DNA from: Plasmopara viticola
Lineage: Eukaryota; Oomycota; Peronosporomycetes; Peronosporales; Peronosporaceae
Assembly: GCA_001695595.3 (NCBI GenBank)
Contig: MBPM02000056.1
Span: forward strand, 186,001 to 250,000
Length of the DNA: 64,000 nt
Direction: 5' to 3'
Position numbers and translations under genes: made by a program. How positions within the stretch are numbered: position 1 is the stretch's first letter; each line of letters begins with the position of its first letter. Positions 1 to 10,017 of this stretch are shown piece by piece. Under the pieces are notes generated by a model, which did not search any database, had not been told where the DNA came from, and worked only from the letters and a program-made list of their open reading frames with translations.

Positions 1-1525
1 TATGAATTGTTGCGGACGAAGGAATAGAGAGGGGCTCCAGACATACTTAAGCGCAGTAGAGGACGGACCCACATAAAGTCTTGCAATTGAAGCGGCAAAC
101 TCTGACCAACGAAGAGCTAAAGCGTCAGCTGACGCAAATCCTTTTGCCACTTGACTGCGCATACAATGTATAGTAGCGCTATTTATGAGTCATAATGAGC
201 AAGAAGCATTTAATAATTTTTTTTTGAAGTCATACAATGTGCTGGTTGTGGTGAGAAGCAATCATTACCCCTTAAAGAGAATGGTCAGGAAGATTTATTT
301 CATTGCGAAGTATAAACTCGAGATACAGTAAGAACCTGGGAAGCGTTGACTGGTGCATTACCGCGTTGTCCAGACTATGAGCTAGCTAGCATCACAACTG
401 CGGTCTATCCAGATCTAGATCGAAATTATGGCGCTGAATGTAGCTCGTTTGACTGCTCTCTGGAACAATGAGTTTAACGGCTTCGACATAAAAATCAGTA
501 CGAGAATACAGCGCTTGTTGACAAAATGCCAAGCAGTTGTGTTATAGTTGTGTACTTCTATTGACACTAGACATCAATCACAAACGACACCATACCGAAG
601 TGCACTGAAGCCTTATCCTCCTTCTTCTTTCCCATAAAGGTCGCACAACAACGGAGAATGAATTCTCATAAGATGCCGCCGCTAGGGTCAATTGCAGTGT
701 CTTGTGAATGTCATGAAAATTTAAGGCTCTACTTAGATAAGGTTGCTTCGGATAGATGCTTTTGACCACGACGATCAGCGTCTTCGACAATATTTTGCTT
801 TCTGTCTCTAGAACTAAATGGCACTGAGTCCTTGTGTCATCTCGAGGTGCCTAATAATCAATATACTCATAAGCATGATGTGGTGGACCATAAGTTGCAG
901 GACGACACTTTCGCTGGCAGTCGACGACAATACTTCAGCCGAGCGAGCTCGACACGAAGACTCGCACCACGACTCTGTTGAGACTAATGTAAAGTGCAAG
1001 CAGAGATCAAGTCTCTTAATTTTGCAGCGAACGCTTGATAGGAAATTTGTCAACGAAAACCGTCGTTATAATTTACTTCACTGATGTGCGGTTTCATCGT
1101 TACTTTACATTTTGTAATTTGCTAAATCTCAAAATTTGCTTAAATTAAACAAGTTTACAAATCTACAGAAGTTCTGTTTCTATTGCTTTAATCGGAAGAT
1201 GTTTGTGCTTGTGTGTAGAAATACAGGGTATGCGCAATACTGGCTAGTGCTTAAGAAGACATTTCTTACCTTCCAACTTGTTACACTGCGTAAGTCACGG
1301 CACAAACTACGGCAGTCTTAAAGATAGTTTGCTAAACGCACCAGCCACTAGACGATATATTTCGGATAAATCATATCTACTGACGAAAAATTGAGTTTTT
1401 TTTACCGAAATCTCGGGGATTTGGCACTTCTTGTTTAGTCATTTATCTTTTTAAGAATCATACTTTACAATAAATTGGCTACAACTAAGCACTAAAAGCT
1501 CAATGAGGGCGATGCAAACAAAGGC
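1..1525. other. intergenic, no supported gene
   Basis: This AT-rich stretch has only short open frames, the longest about 88 codons at 818-1084 (+). That frame starts with a hydrophobic run but lacks a clean signal-peptide cleavage context and a recognisable RxLR-EER pair. I see no homologous domain, tRNA or inverted-repeat pair. Confidence 0.5.
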
Positions 1526-2935
1526 TTAAACGAGGAATGGCTCGGGCACGTGGAACCATTCTTCGTCTTCATATTTGAGTTTCAGCTGATGAAATTGCTT
1601 CGAATTGAGGAAATACCCAACGACGAGCCCGGAAACGATGGCAATGCCTGCGGATACGGCAATGCCCAAGAGCTGGTACGAGCCTTGCTCAGTGATCGAC
1701 CGGTCGGTACGTGCGGGGTAAATGTCCGTCAAACTGTCTCCGTAAAAGTCATCAGAGGCAGAGAACGTGACCATGGCACCGGCAAACCCGCCCACGAGAC
1801 CAGGCATTCCGTGGAGATTGAGGATACCGCAAGTGTCGGCGACTCGAAATTCCCGCTCGAGGTAGGGGGTCACGTAGCGAAACCCGATGGTGGAGGCGGT
1901 GCCGACAAAGAGGCCGATGGTAATCGAGGCCACAGGGCAAATGTCAAGATTGCAACTCGTGCCCATGGCAATCCCACCGGCCAGAGTGGCGTTCTGGACA
2001 TGCACCATGTCGATTTTCTTCGAGTGACTCAACATCTTGGACGTTGCAAAAGCAGCGACACAAGAGGCCGAGAGACTGAGGACAGTACTGATAACCGCAC
2101 GGTCCCGTTGAAAGTCATCTTCGCCCGAAAACGCCGCGTTGAAAGAGGGCCAGTAGACCCAGAGGAGAAGCGTCCCGATCATGGCATACATGTCCGAGTC
2201 GTAACGAGACGTAAAGTGTTCCTGCTCGCTAGCACTGGGAGCTCCAATCATAAACGCGACTGCAAGGCCAAAGAAGGCACCGAACGTATGGATGACCATG
2301 GAGCCTCCCGCGTCCGTCACACTGAGCTCTACGAGCACGAGGTATTCGTTAAAGCCGTAGAAAATGACTTCGAGGAACGTCATCCATACTAATTGGGTGG
2401 GTGTGACCCGACCCAAGACGGCTCCAAAACTGATTAAAATGGCTTCAGCCGCAAAGTCTCCGTTAATCATGGTTGGAATATCGAGCAACTTGGTCGTATA
2501 GTGGTCTTCCCCGATCTGGTGAGCCATGGTCACGACAATAATTCCCCACTGAAGTGACAGGACCGCGACAATAAAATTGAGGGACACAGCACTGAGACTG
2601 TATTTTCGTAAAAAAGTCATGAGAAAACCAAAGCCGACAAAGATCATGAGGTGGACGTCCAAGTACATGGGATACTCGCCAATGGTGCTGACGGCGTCGG
2701 CTTTTTCGTCTTCGGGGCCGGGCATTTTGAATTTGAGGGAAAAGAAGAACAAACACAAGATTTGAAACAGGATCAACGAGACTGCAAACCCCTTTTCTTT
2801 CGACGTCTCATGACTGTGGTCAGCAGGGGTGCTGAGTGAAGCGCGGTCAGGAGGCGTGCTGATCGTACTGTGGTCTCTTTCCGTGTCTATGGTCGACCGG
2901 GCTTTCTCATCAAGAGTCGAGAGGGATAAGAACAT
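1526..2935 (-). CDS. Rh-type ammonium/ammonia channel (paralogue 1)
   Basis: A 469-residue intronless frame of the Amt/Mep/Rh family, closest to the Rhesus-glycoprotein branch. Seen: a polar cytosolic N-terminus (residues 1-48), a first hydrophobic helix at about 49-68, the FLRKYSLSAVSLNF segment at 108-121 typical of Rh proteins, DAGGSMVIHTFGAFFGL at 208-224 and NLHGMPGL at 373-380. His216 and His375 match the twin-histidine pore pair, and the conserved HVQNATLAGG block is at 312-321. Length and the expected 11-12 membrane helices fit the family, which moves NH3/NH4+ across the plasma membrane. The ATG at 2933-2935 is the first in frame and lies about 110 nt downstream of an initiator-like motif. 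It is head to head with a close paralogue at 8.46 kb. No frameshift or missing pore residue is visible, so it looks functional. Confidence 0.95.
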   Translation of the reverse strand: MFLSLSTLDEKARSTIDTERDHSTISTPPDRASLSTPADHSHETSKEKGFAVSLILFQILCLFFFSLKFKMPGPEDEKADAVSTIGEYPMYLDVHLMIFVGFGFLMTFLRKYSLSAVSLNFIVAVLSLQWGIIVVTMAHQIGEDHYTTKLLDIPTMINGDFAAEAILISFGAVLGRVTPTQLVWMTFLEVIFYGFNEYLVLVELSVTDAGGSMVIHTFGAFFGLAVAFMIGAPSASEQEHFTSRYDSDMYAMIGTLLLWVYWPSFNAAFSGEDDFQRDRAVISTVLSLSASCVAAFATSKMLSHSKKIDMVHVQNATLAGGIAMGTSCNLDICPVASITIGLFVGTASTIGFRYVTPYLEREFRVADTCGILNLHGMPGLVGGFAGAMVTFSASDDFYGDSLTDIYPARTDRSITEQGSYQLLGIAVSAGIAIVSGLVVGYFLNSKQFHQLKLKYEDEEWFHVPEPFLV

Positions 2936-3041
2936 AGGCGAGCTTGGCGACGAAAAGTAAGACCACGAAAGCCAATTGGACGGTGCAAGACGCGCTTAGC
3001 GGAAGTTGGGAAATTGCCTACTGATTCCACCCCTGCGAATG

Positions 3042-3059
3042 GAAAAGATTGAATGAAGA
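3042..3059 (-). promoter_or_regulatory. initiator-like core promoter of Rh paralogue 1
   Basis: On the minus strand the sequence reads CTTCATTCAATCTTTTCC. It resembles the oomycete Inr/FPR core promoter (YTCATT followed by CAWTTT-like). It lies about 110 nt upstream of the ATG. This is a motif match by eye, with no transcript evidence. Confidence 0.35.
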
Positions 3060-5014
3060 GCACCCATCACGCTTCTCTTATGCTTTGCGTCAAAGGCAGT
3101 GGTCATGCAATGCCAGCAAGCTGATGCAGACCAGAAGCCGTGAACAGGTGGTGCGAACCTAAGAGCCAGCTTAGCTAGCCACCAACCGATCAGCTTTGAA
3201 AGCAGTGTACCAAAAAATAAATACGTATTATTGGTTGCTCACTTTTACCCATATATCATAAAAGGCCCATTTTCTAGCGTTTTTCCGGATACATGAATAT
3301 ATGTAAGAAGTCGTTTGATAGAAGTGGTGACTATACAGAGTTCAAAGGCTTTGCAAACAAAAGTATGCTAAAGACAAGGCGTATGCGGCAACATTACAGC
3401 GGCCAATAAATTACCTTGAACCTTGCTGTGGGTATCGACCGGCTCATCTGTGTGCTTTGCCTTTTTCTGATTCTGTCCGAATGTTTGAGTTGGGCGCTGT
3501 TTGCGTTGCAAGACCAGATGGCATTGCGTCTGTTCCGTAAAGCTATATTGGTCTCAAATAGCTGAATCTCGGTGACAGCATATCGCTCCTGTTTTGGGTC
3601 CAAAACAAAGGTAAATTGTAACCTTATAATTTTTAGAAAGCGCTTGATACTTGCTCGTGGATATTTAGTCCTGGCTCAAGTCATGTTATTTCAGTGCATA
3701 ATGGAGGTTACATTGCCATCTCCTTCGATTACTCACTGGTCCGCCAGCCCAAAACCCGTAGGTATAGGTAAACAATAGGTGGTTAGGTATAAGTACCTCT
3801 GGCATTATTGACGGAATGCTGTCGCTCAGGATCACATTACACCATTATTGGTAGCAACGGCCGTGCGCCAGCATGATAATTGCAGGATTGGATTGAGTTG
3901 TCTAAGGGGGAACTACACTTTAGAGTACGCACAAGCTCTGAGTACATACCGGGTCAGCACATCACGGTCGATTCAGGTCTTCGGGATATTATTTCAACTG
4001 TCTTTGGTACTATTAATCGCGCTTAGGTAAATGTTAATATATCAATTTAAAGCAGAACTTATGTCTACTATTCATAAGCCACTGATACTGAAAGTATCTA
4101 TTCACACAAAAGCCATCGTGTGTTTGCCTCAATGTATGCGGAAAGGTTTGGCGCTACGATAGGGTGCTTAGTTGAGCCGCAACAGCTGAAAACGATAGCA
4201 AACACGTAACGTCTCCAGGCTTGAGCTCTTTCGGGTATTGTGCTTCTCAAAATTGAAATAATCCGCTGGTAGTTTTAGTTTTGACGTCTACCCCCGTGAC
4301 TTGAGTACTTTTTTAAGCGTTAATTCACAGCATTAAAGGTATATATAGTGTCTGCTTTATGCATCGTCAGCAGCTGGTCAACTGCATACTTTTTAGACCA
4401 CGCTTCCTGTGTCATGTCCCGGCACTCACTTGCTTTCTTAGTGAGGCAACGTTTCTGCTAAATTTTCAGCCCTCGACCCGTGATAATGTGCTGCCCATCA
4501 AACATTTTCCAATAGAAACATCGACTGTCAGCTTGAGTTTTCAAATCCGCAAAGTTAGACGCACTGGCTGTGGCATAGTTTTGCTTCCCCAATCGGGTGG
4601 ATGTTCAGCGCACCAGTCTGATTTTCGTTTTTCTCTAAATGTGCTATGGGTCTGATATTTCTCATAACACTGATACAAGGATTTGCCAGCAAACTGGTAT
4701 ATATAGCTTGGAAAAGGTTGGGGTGACGCCCTCCTTCCAAGCGCGGGGGCTAAATGCTCGCGCGCTTCGGGCAGGTGCTCTCGGGCATCTGCAGGTCTCT
4801 AACGAGTCTCACCCTCGACGCGACGGTCTCCAGCACCGGGCGCCACCTGGGCTCTTACCAAGTGAGAGATAAACAAACTAATGGAAGACCCTCAAGACCT
4901 CGGTGCTGGCTGCACTGCCCGCCGAACGAGACTCGACGTATGCGGACACCACTCTATGCCGTGGACTAGCCAGACTGAGCCTAGCACGTGCATAACTTGG
5001 CAACGCGATAACGT

Positions 5015-5034
5015 AATACATTACATTACATTAC
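5015..5034. repeat. ATTAC-type pentanucleotide microsatellite
   Basis: About four tandem copies of a 5-bp unit (ACATT/ATTAC phase) sit immediately downstream of the GC-rich island. Confidence 0.7.
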
Positions 5035-6667
5035 TGGTATATATCACCTATAAAGACGTGAATTACCCGGATATTAAAAAAGGCAGGGACTTAAAGGTTC
5101 GGCCTTGTTGCGTCTGCAACTTCCTTCGCCTCACACGCTTTCGTGAGAGAGCTTGGCACATTGGCGTTGCAGACGCTGTTTAAGCAATCAAGCACCGTGA
5201 ACTGTGTGTCGTATATGGTGTAGGGCGGCATAGCAAAATGCAGTCGAAATTGCTCATACGGGAGTTGTTATATGAAGCGTCCTGTCGTTTTCGTGGCACG
5301 CAATTTGTAACGAGGTCACACAGCACCTTGCACAGAAGAGGAGTGCAGAGAAATATACGATCTTCCGGTGAATGACTGTTCACTATCTCCGCTTCGAAGA
5401 ATTCGTACTGTGCGATAAGATGCAATTTGCGCTTTTTAACTTGAGACCCGGAAACAACTCTTAGACTTTTTTAATGTAATGAAAAGATTATGCTTTTGGC
5501 ACTAAATTCAAGTCTTAAGAAGCGACTAAATTCGCTACCGCAACTTTAAAAGGAGTATATCTATCTCACGAAAGACCTCGATAGGCAAACCCGTATAATT
5601 AGAGGTAGGTCTCTCTGTGCCAATATTCCATTAACATTCCTTTTGATGACAGAATCTTAGCTCTTTAATCCAAACCATCGGTTTATGTAGCGGTTTAGAC
5701 AATAAAGATACAAGCTGACAAAACAAACCACCAAATTGACATTTGTCACCCTTAGACGCTCTGATAAACCAGAAAAAACATACCTTACCCCCAAAGATAA
5801 TGCAAAAGTGAATTCAACATAAGGATTACAAACAGTGACGGGCATTCCATGCCTAACATGCCATATCCACCCATTGGCAGCTGATCGATTGGCGTCGATT
5901 AGCGAGCTCGTACAACAGCCTAGCAGCGTCGAATTCTGCCATTACCTTGTACTTTACACTTTTTCCTAGCACACGAGACAGTTTCCGACAGCCGAAGATC
6001 GTACAGCTGAATGCTTAATAGATGTTTAGCTCTCGAACGTCGCAGTTTGCTTAAAACTTGATCATTCTCGTCAAATTTGCTTCTCATCTACATGAGCAGG
6101 TCATCCATTATTGCCCTTGACCTCACACACTCTGCCCTGATCTTGCCCTTTCTTATATTTTTTTATCTTTGCGCACATGTGCTTCGTGCTTGTCAAGATT
6201 ATGTAAACTTCAAGCTAATTCAAAGCGGCCTGATTGCTTCTACATCCCTCCACATAGCTTATGCATCAGTTTTTTAACTCGCGTAATTGGCGACTTACAT
6301 ACAAAGTCGAAGCAAACTCGCTCCTATCGTATACAACGAGACTACAACTTGCTTTGACATTTCCCTTTTGCTGATACAATGTTATGGACAAGCTGTACAA
6401 ATGCATTACATTTTCATTCGACTTATTTTCATTCTCCGCCAGTCGTACATTCTTTGACTTCTCTGGATGTTTCGCCATGCACCCGTGTACAACCAGTCTT
6501 GCCCTAAAGCCATCAAATGCACAGTCTGCATCCGTCTTTGTCTGAGAGACTCAATTCGGGTGTAGTGTGTGACTTCCATAAGGTAACGCAACCATCACCC
6601 CACACAACTATTTCTCTAACCACTTTTTGACACCGACCTGGTAACTCGATTGATTACTTGCTTGGAT

Positions 6668-6840
6668 TGAGACCGGAAGGTACCTACTGCGATACAAATT
6701 ATAGCAGTCAGGATAGGCCACAAAACTGAACGACCAATCAGTCTTTAAAGTGTGACTTCCCTGCCAGCCCGCACTCAAATCGGCGTGTAACCGTCGAGTG
6801 GACTGGAGGCGTCACTGACTATGGGCCGGATAGCTACCAG
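6668..6840. repeat. diverged dispersed repeat, copy A
   Basis: This stretch aligns by eye with 24864-25086. Both begin near GAC-CGAAGGT-CCT, share CTTTAAAGTGTGACT followed by a CCC-AGCCC-CA block, and end at GG(T/C)CGGATAGCT. A neighbouring motif (around GCAGATCGCTATCTGC, 6998-7013) recurs just before the second copy. It is probably an old LTR or non-autonomous element fragment; the family is unknown. Confidence 0.45.
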
Positions 6841-8410
6841 TGTTCCAGGCAGCTTTCGAGTCAGCTTGCTGCCAAACGTTTATCAGTAGTTGACTAGTTC
6901 TGACTCCGGAGTGCTGTGTGCCATTGGCATACTGGCCGCGCGCGACTCTCCGCTTGCCTCATGGCTTTTTCACTGAGTCTGTTGGTGTTTTAATCCATAC
7001 ATAGAGTCGCAGATCGCTATCTGCTTTATTTGGTCGCTAACATCCATGTAGGATATTATATAATTTTATGAAGATGCATGAAACAGGTTTTTTATAAGAA
7101 CGTGACTTGTGTCACACAATATGGTTCTACCATCCATCAACGCTTGCGCTACGATTGAATGGGATATGGAAAACCCAAGACGACACAAAAGCGCAATTTT
7201 GCAGAGGATACATGCCTGTGCATATTTTGAATAATGGTGTAGTATTGTCCGAGTAAATCGAGCAAGAAGCGGATTACTGCGCATACGATTCTTTGCTATG
7301 ATTCCGGCTATCTTAAATTCTCGTAATCTTACGCCACTTATAATGAAGGTTATAAAGCTGAGTCGACCCGTTATGCGGACACCATCAAGAGATATGTTCG
7401 GATTCATGTCTACCGGCTACATATTACAAAAATAAAAAAGTGTGTCCAACACAATCTGAAATGATTGATCTGAAAAAGTTTAGCGTCGAGGCAGATCAAT
7501 GAAGTTGTACGAAAGGACGTATCCCATTATTGTAGACACCAAAGTCCCCACCACTAAGTACCTCATATTTTTGATATGAAGCGTAGATGCGCTTTTCAGT
7601 AGTTTCTTCAAATTGATGACTTTTAAGTCAAAAGTGCGGCAGAAGCTTAAGGGTGTAGTAGCACTTCTTAAAACCCGTGACCTGGAAAATAAAATCACCT
7701 CTGACGGCAAGCGGAGTAGCCTACTCACATTGCAGGCGTCCACGATGAAATTCGATGGGATCTACTAACACAGCAAAGTGACGAGAGGCCAAATTAATCG
7801 CGCAGCTTTTGCGACTGGTGTTAACAGGTACGGTGAAGGTACTAACGATGTATGCAAACTAGATGCCAACCCTATTGTCACTAATAGATGCAGCGTCAAG
7901 AGTCTAGGCCTTACAAGCGGCAAAGTTAATCTGATAAATTGCCCTCAATTGCTCACTCTCAATGGATAAGTATCATATGATAGGGGCATGTCTACTAATT
8001 TGATAAAGCCCGTCTACAATTATCATGGACATCACTCAGGTATTAGTTTATTACTATAGTAGCCTCTGTAGCCTCGCGACCTGTGCAGAGCCTTAACTCG
8101 TGATGGCTCTTATGCTTGTAACTCGAATTTAGGTCCCCCGTTGGCCCCTTTCTACAAAGTAACCCCTTTACCTTCCGATTGTGAAAATGCTGGAAAACGG
8201 ATCTATTAAATCGCCTCGTACATAAACTGCTAGTAAATCATGTTCGAGCCAGCTGCTTCCTCTGTACATACTTCATATACGAGGGAGCGAGATCCAGCAC
8301 TTATTGTTCAGTGGGTTACGCGACCTCCTTTTAACAATATCCGAAGCCAAGTTGCCGAACCTTCTTTGATAGGCCAAGCAAAGACTTGCGACGCATTCAA
8401 TCGAAAGAAT

Positions 8411-8426
8411 GCCCATTTTGGCAATT
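8411..8426 (+). promoter_or_regulatory. initiator-like core promoter of Rh paralogue 2
   Basis: GCCCATTTTGGCAATT closely resembles the oomycete Inr+FPR consensus (GCTCATTYYNCAWTTT, with a one-base shift) and lies 35-50 nt upstream of the ATG at 8461. A start site here supports translation from 8461 rather than from any upstream non-ATG codon in the same frame. Confidence 0.45.
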
Positions 8427-8460
8427 GCGAGCTGCCGTTCGTCAATTTTGCACACACAGT

Positions 8461-9867
8461 ATGGTCAGTAGTGGCCATCGCTTATCAGCTACGGATGGCA
8501 AACTTTGGAACACGGCACGATCGGATGACAACCACCGAGCCATTAGCACGCCGTCGAGCCATAGCGAGGAGCTCCTCAAGGAACACGGCTTTACCGTGTC
8601 AGTCGTTCTCTTGGAATTGCTCTGTCTGTTGTTCTTTGCGCTCAAATTTCGAGTGCCCAAGCCAGAAGACAGTGAGACGACCCGCGACAGCACCATGAAG
8701 TACTACCCCATGTTCATGGACGTCCACGTGATGATTTTCGTCGGCATTGGCTTCCTCATGACGTTCCTCCGCAAGTACAGTCTCAGTGCCTTGTCGCTCA
8801 ATTTTATTGTCGGGGTCCTGTCACTGCAGTGGGGGATTATTGTCGTCACCATGGTGCACCAGATTGGCGACAATGATTTCGAGACGATCGTCTTGGACGT
8901 CCCGACGTTGATCCGCGGCGACTGCGCGGCGGCGGCCGTCTTGATCAGTTTTGGCGCCGTCTTGGGCAAGACGACGCCGACGCAATTGGTCTGGATGACC
9001 TTCTTGGAAGTCATGGTCTATGGCGTGAACGAGTACGTCGTGATCGAGGAGCTCGTGGTCACGGATGCCGGCGGGTCGGTCGTGCTTCACACGTTCGGGG
9101 CGTTCTTTGGGCTCGCCGTCGCCTACGTCCTCGGCGTCCCGACCGCGAGCGAGCAAGCGCACAAGACGTCTCGGTACCACTCGGACGTCTTTGCCATGCT
9201 TGGCACGCTCGTGCTCTGGGTCTACTGGCCGTCGTTCAACGCCGCGCTCGTGGCATCCGACGCGTTCCAGCAAGAACGGGCCGTGCTCAACACGGTCCTG
9301 AGTCTCGCCGCGTCCTGTGCCGCGGCGTTCGTGACGTCCAAGATGGTGAGTCCGAGCGGGCACCTCGACCTTGTGCACGTGCAAAACGCGACGCTCGCGG
9401 GCGGCGTGGCCATTGGCACGAGTTGCAACCTCGCCATCAGTCCGGTCGCCGCCATCTCGGTCGGGCTCACGGCCGGCGTGGTCGCGACCGTCGGGTACGT
9501 GTACGTCACGCCGCACGTCGAACGCGAGTACCGCGTGGCCGACACGTGTGGGATCCTCAGCTTGCACGGCATGCCAGGCCTCGTCGGGGGCGTGGTCGGG
9601 GCCACCGTCACGTTCTCCACTGCAGACGACTATTACGGAGACGCCTTGACCAGCATCTATCCGGCCCGCTCGTACCGCTCGGCCGCGAAACAAGGGTGGT
9701 ACCAACTCTTGGCGCTCGTCGTGTCTTTTGCGTTGAGCACGCTCGCTGGCCTCGTCGTGGGTTACGTGCTCAAATCCAAGTGGTTTCGACAGCAAAAGCT
9801 CAAGTTTGAAGACGACGAATGGTTTCACGTGGCCGAGGAGAATCACATCCTCTTGTCACTGATTTAG
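8461..9867 (+). CDS. Rh-type ammonium/ammonia channel (paralogue 2)
   Basis: A 468-residue intronless Rh-family channel, nearly the same length as paralogue 1 (469) and similar throughout. The pore-histidine motifs are present: DAGGSVVLHTFGAFFGL (His210) and SLHGMPGL (His369). The FLRKYSLSALSLNF and HVQNATLAGG blocks are also there. I chose the ATG at 8461: it has A at -3 and G at +4, makes the N-terminus the same length as the paralogue, and follows an initiator-like motif. The frame is open further upstream but without another ATG. Codon use is much more GC-rich than in paralogue 1 (many GCG, GTC and CTC codons), so the two copies have diverged in composition. The stop lies 150 bp from the stop of the convergent TRP-like gene. 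It is probably functional at the plasma or internal membranes. Confidence 0.95.
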   Translation: MVSSGHRLSATDGKLWNTARSDDNHRAISTPSSHSEELLKEHGFTVSVVLLELLCLLFFALKFRVPKPEDSETTRDSTMKYYPMFMDVHVMIFVGIGFLMTFLRKYSLSALSLNFIVGVLSLQWGIIVVTMVHQIGDNDFETIVLDVPTLIRGDCAAAAVLISFGAVLGKTTPTQLVWMTFLEVMVYGVNEYVVIEELVVTDAGGSVVLHTFGAFFGLAVAYVLGVPTASEQAHKTSRYHSDVFAMLGTLVLWVYWPSFNAALVASDAFQQERAVLNTVLSLAASCAAAFVTSKMVSPSGHLDLVHVQNATLAGGVAIGTSCNLAISPVAAISVGLTAGVVATVGYVYVTPHVEREYRVADTCGILSLHGMPGLVGGVVGATVTFSTADDYYGDALTSIYPARSYRSAAKQGWYQLLALVVSFALSTLAGLVVGYVLKSKWFRQQKLKFEDDEWFHVAEENHILLSLI

Positions 9868-10017
9868 CTTCCAGGTCAATGGAGTAGAGAAGGCAATGTA
9901 GAATATATAAAGCTCGGTATTCTATCACACATGTAGCGTGGTTCCTCTTTCTTTCGAGCAAGCACTACAAAATATATCACCACTATTCCTTGTTGCGCAC
10001 GTGTTGCAACGCGGTCC
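9868..10017. other. shared 3' intergenic region of convergent genes
   Basis: 150 bp separate the stop codons of Rh paralogue 2 (+) and the TRP-like gene (-). The sequence is AT-rich (AATATATAAAG) and presumably holds both polyadenylation regions. No other feature is visible. Confidence 0.6.

Larger units (their letters stand above)
3060..8410. other. intergenic between the two Rh genes
   Basis: About 5.3 kb separates the divergent Rh paralogues. Only short frames without recognised domains are present, some starting at non-ATG codons. A GC-rich island at about 4740-4980 stands out from the AT-rich background and may be a retroelement remnant. A repeat related to one at 24.9 kb lies at 6668-6840. 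The rest shows nothing I can assign. Confidence 0.5.

Noticed and set aside
818..1084. Possible secreted RxLR-type effector
   Set aside because: The N-terminal hydrophobic run is not a convincing signal peptide and neither an RxLR nor an EER motif is present (only QRTLDR).
1550..2392. 280-codon plus-strand frame opposite Rh paralogue 1
   Set aside because: Shadow of the real minus-strand channel gene; composition is not protein-like.
8821..9846. 341-codon minus-strand frame opposite Rh paralogue 2
   Set aside because: Arg/Asp/His/Val-rich shadow frame produced by the high GC of the true gene on the plus strand.
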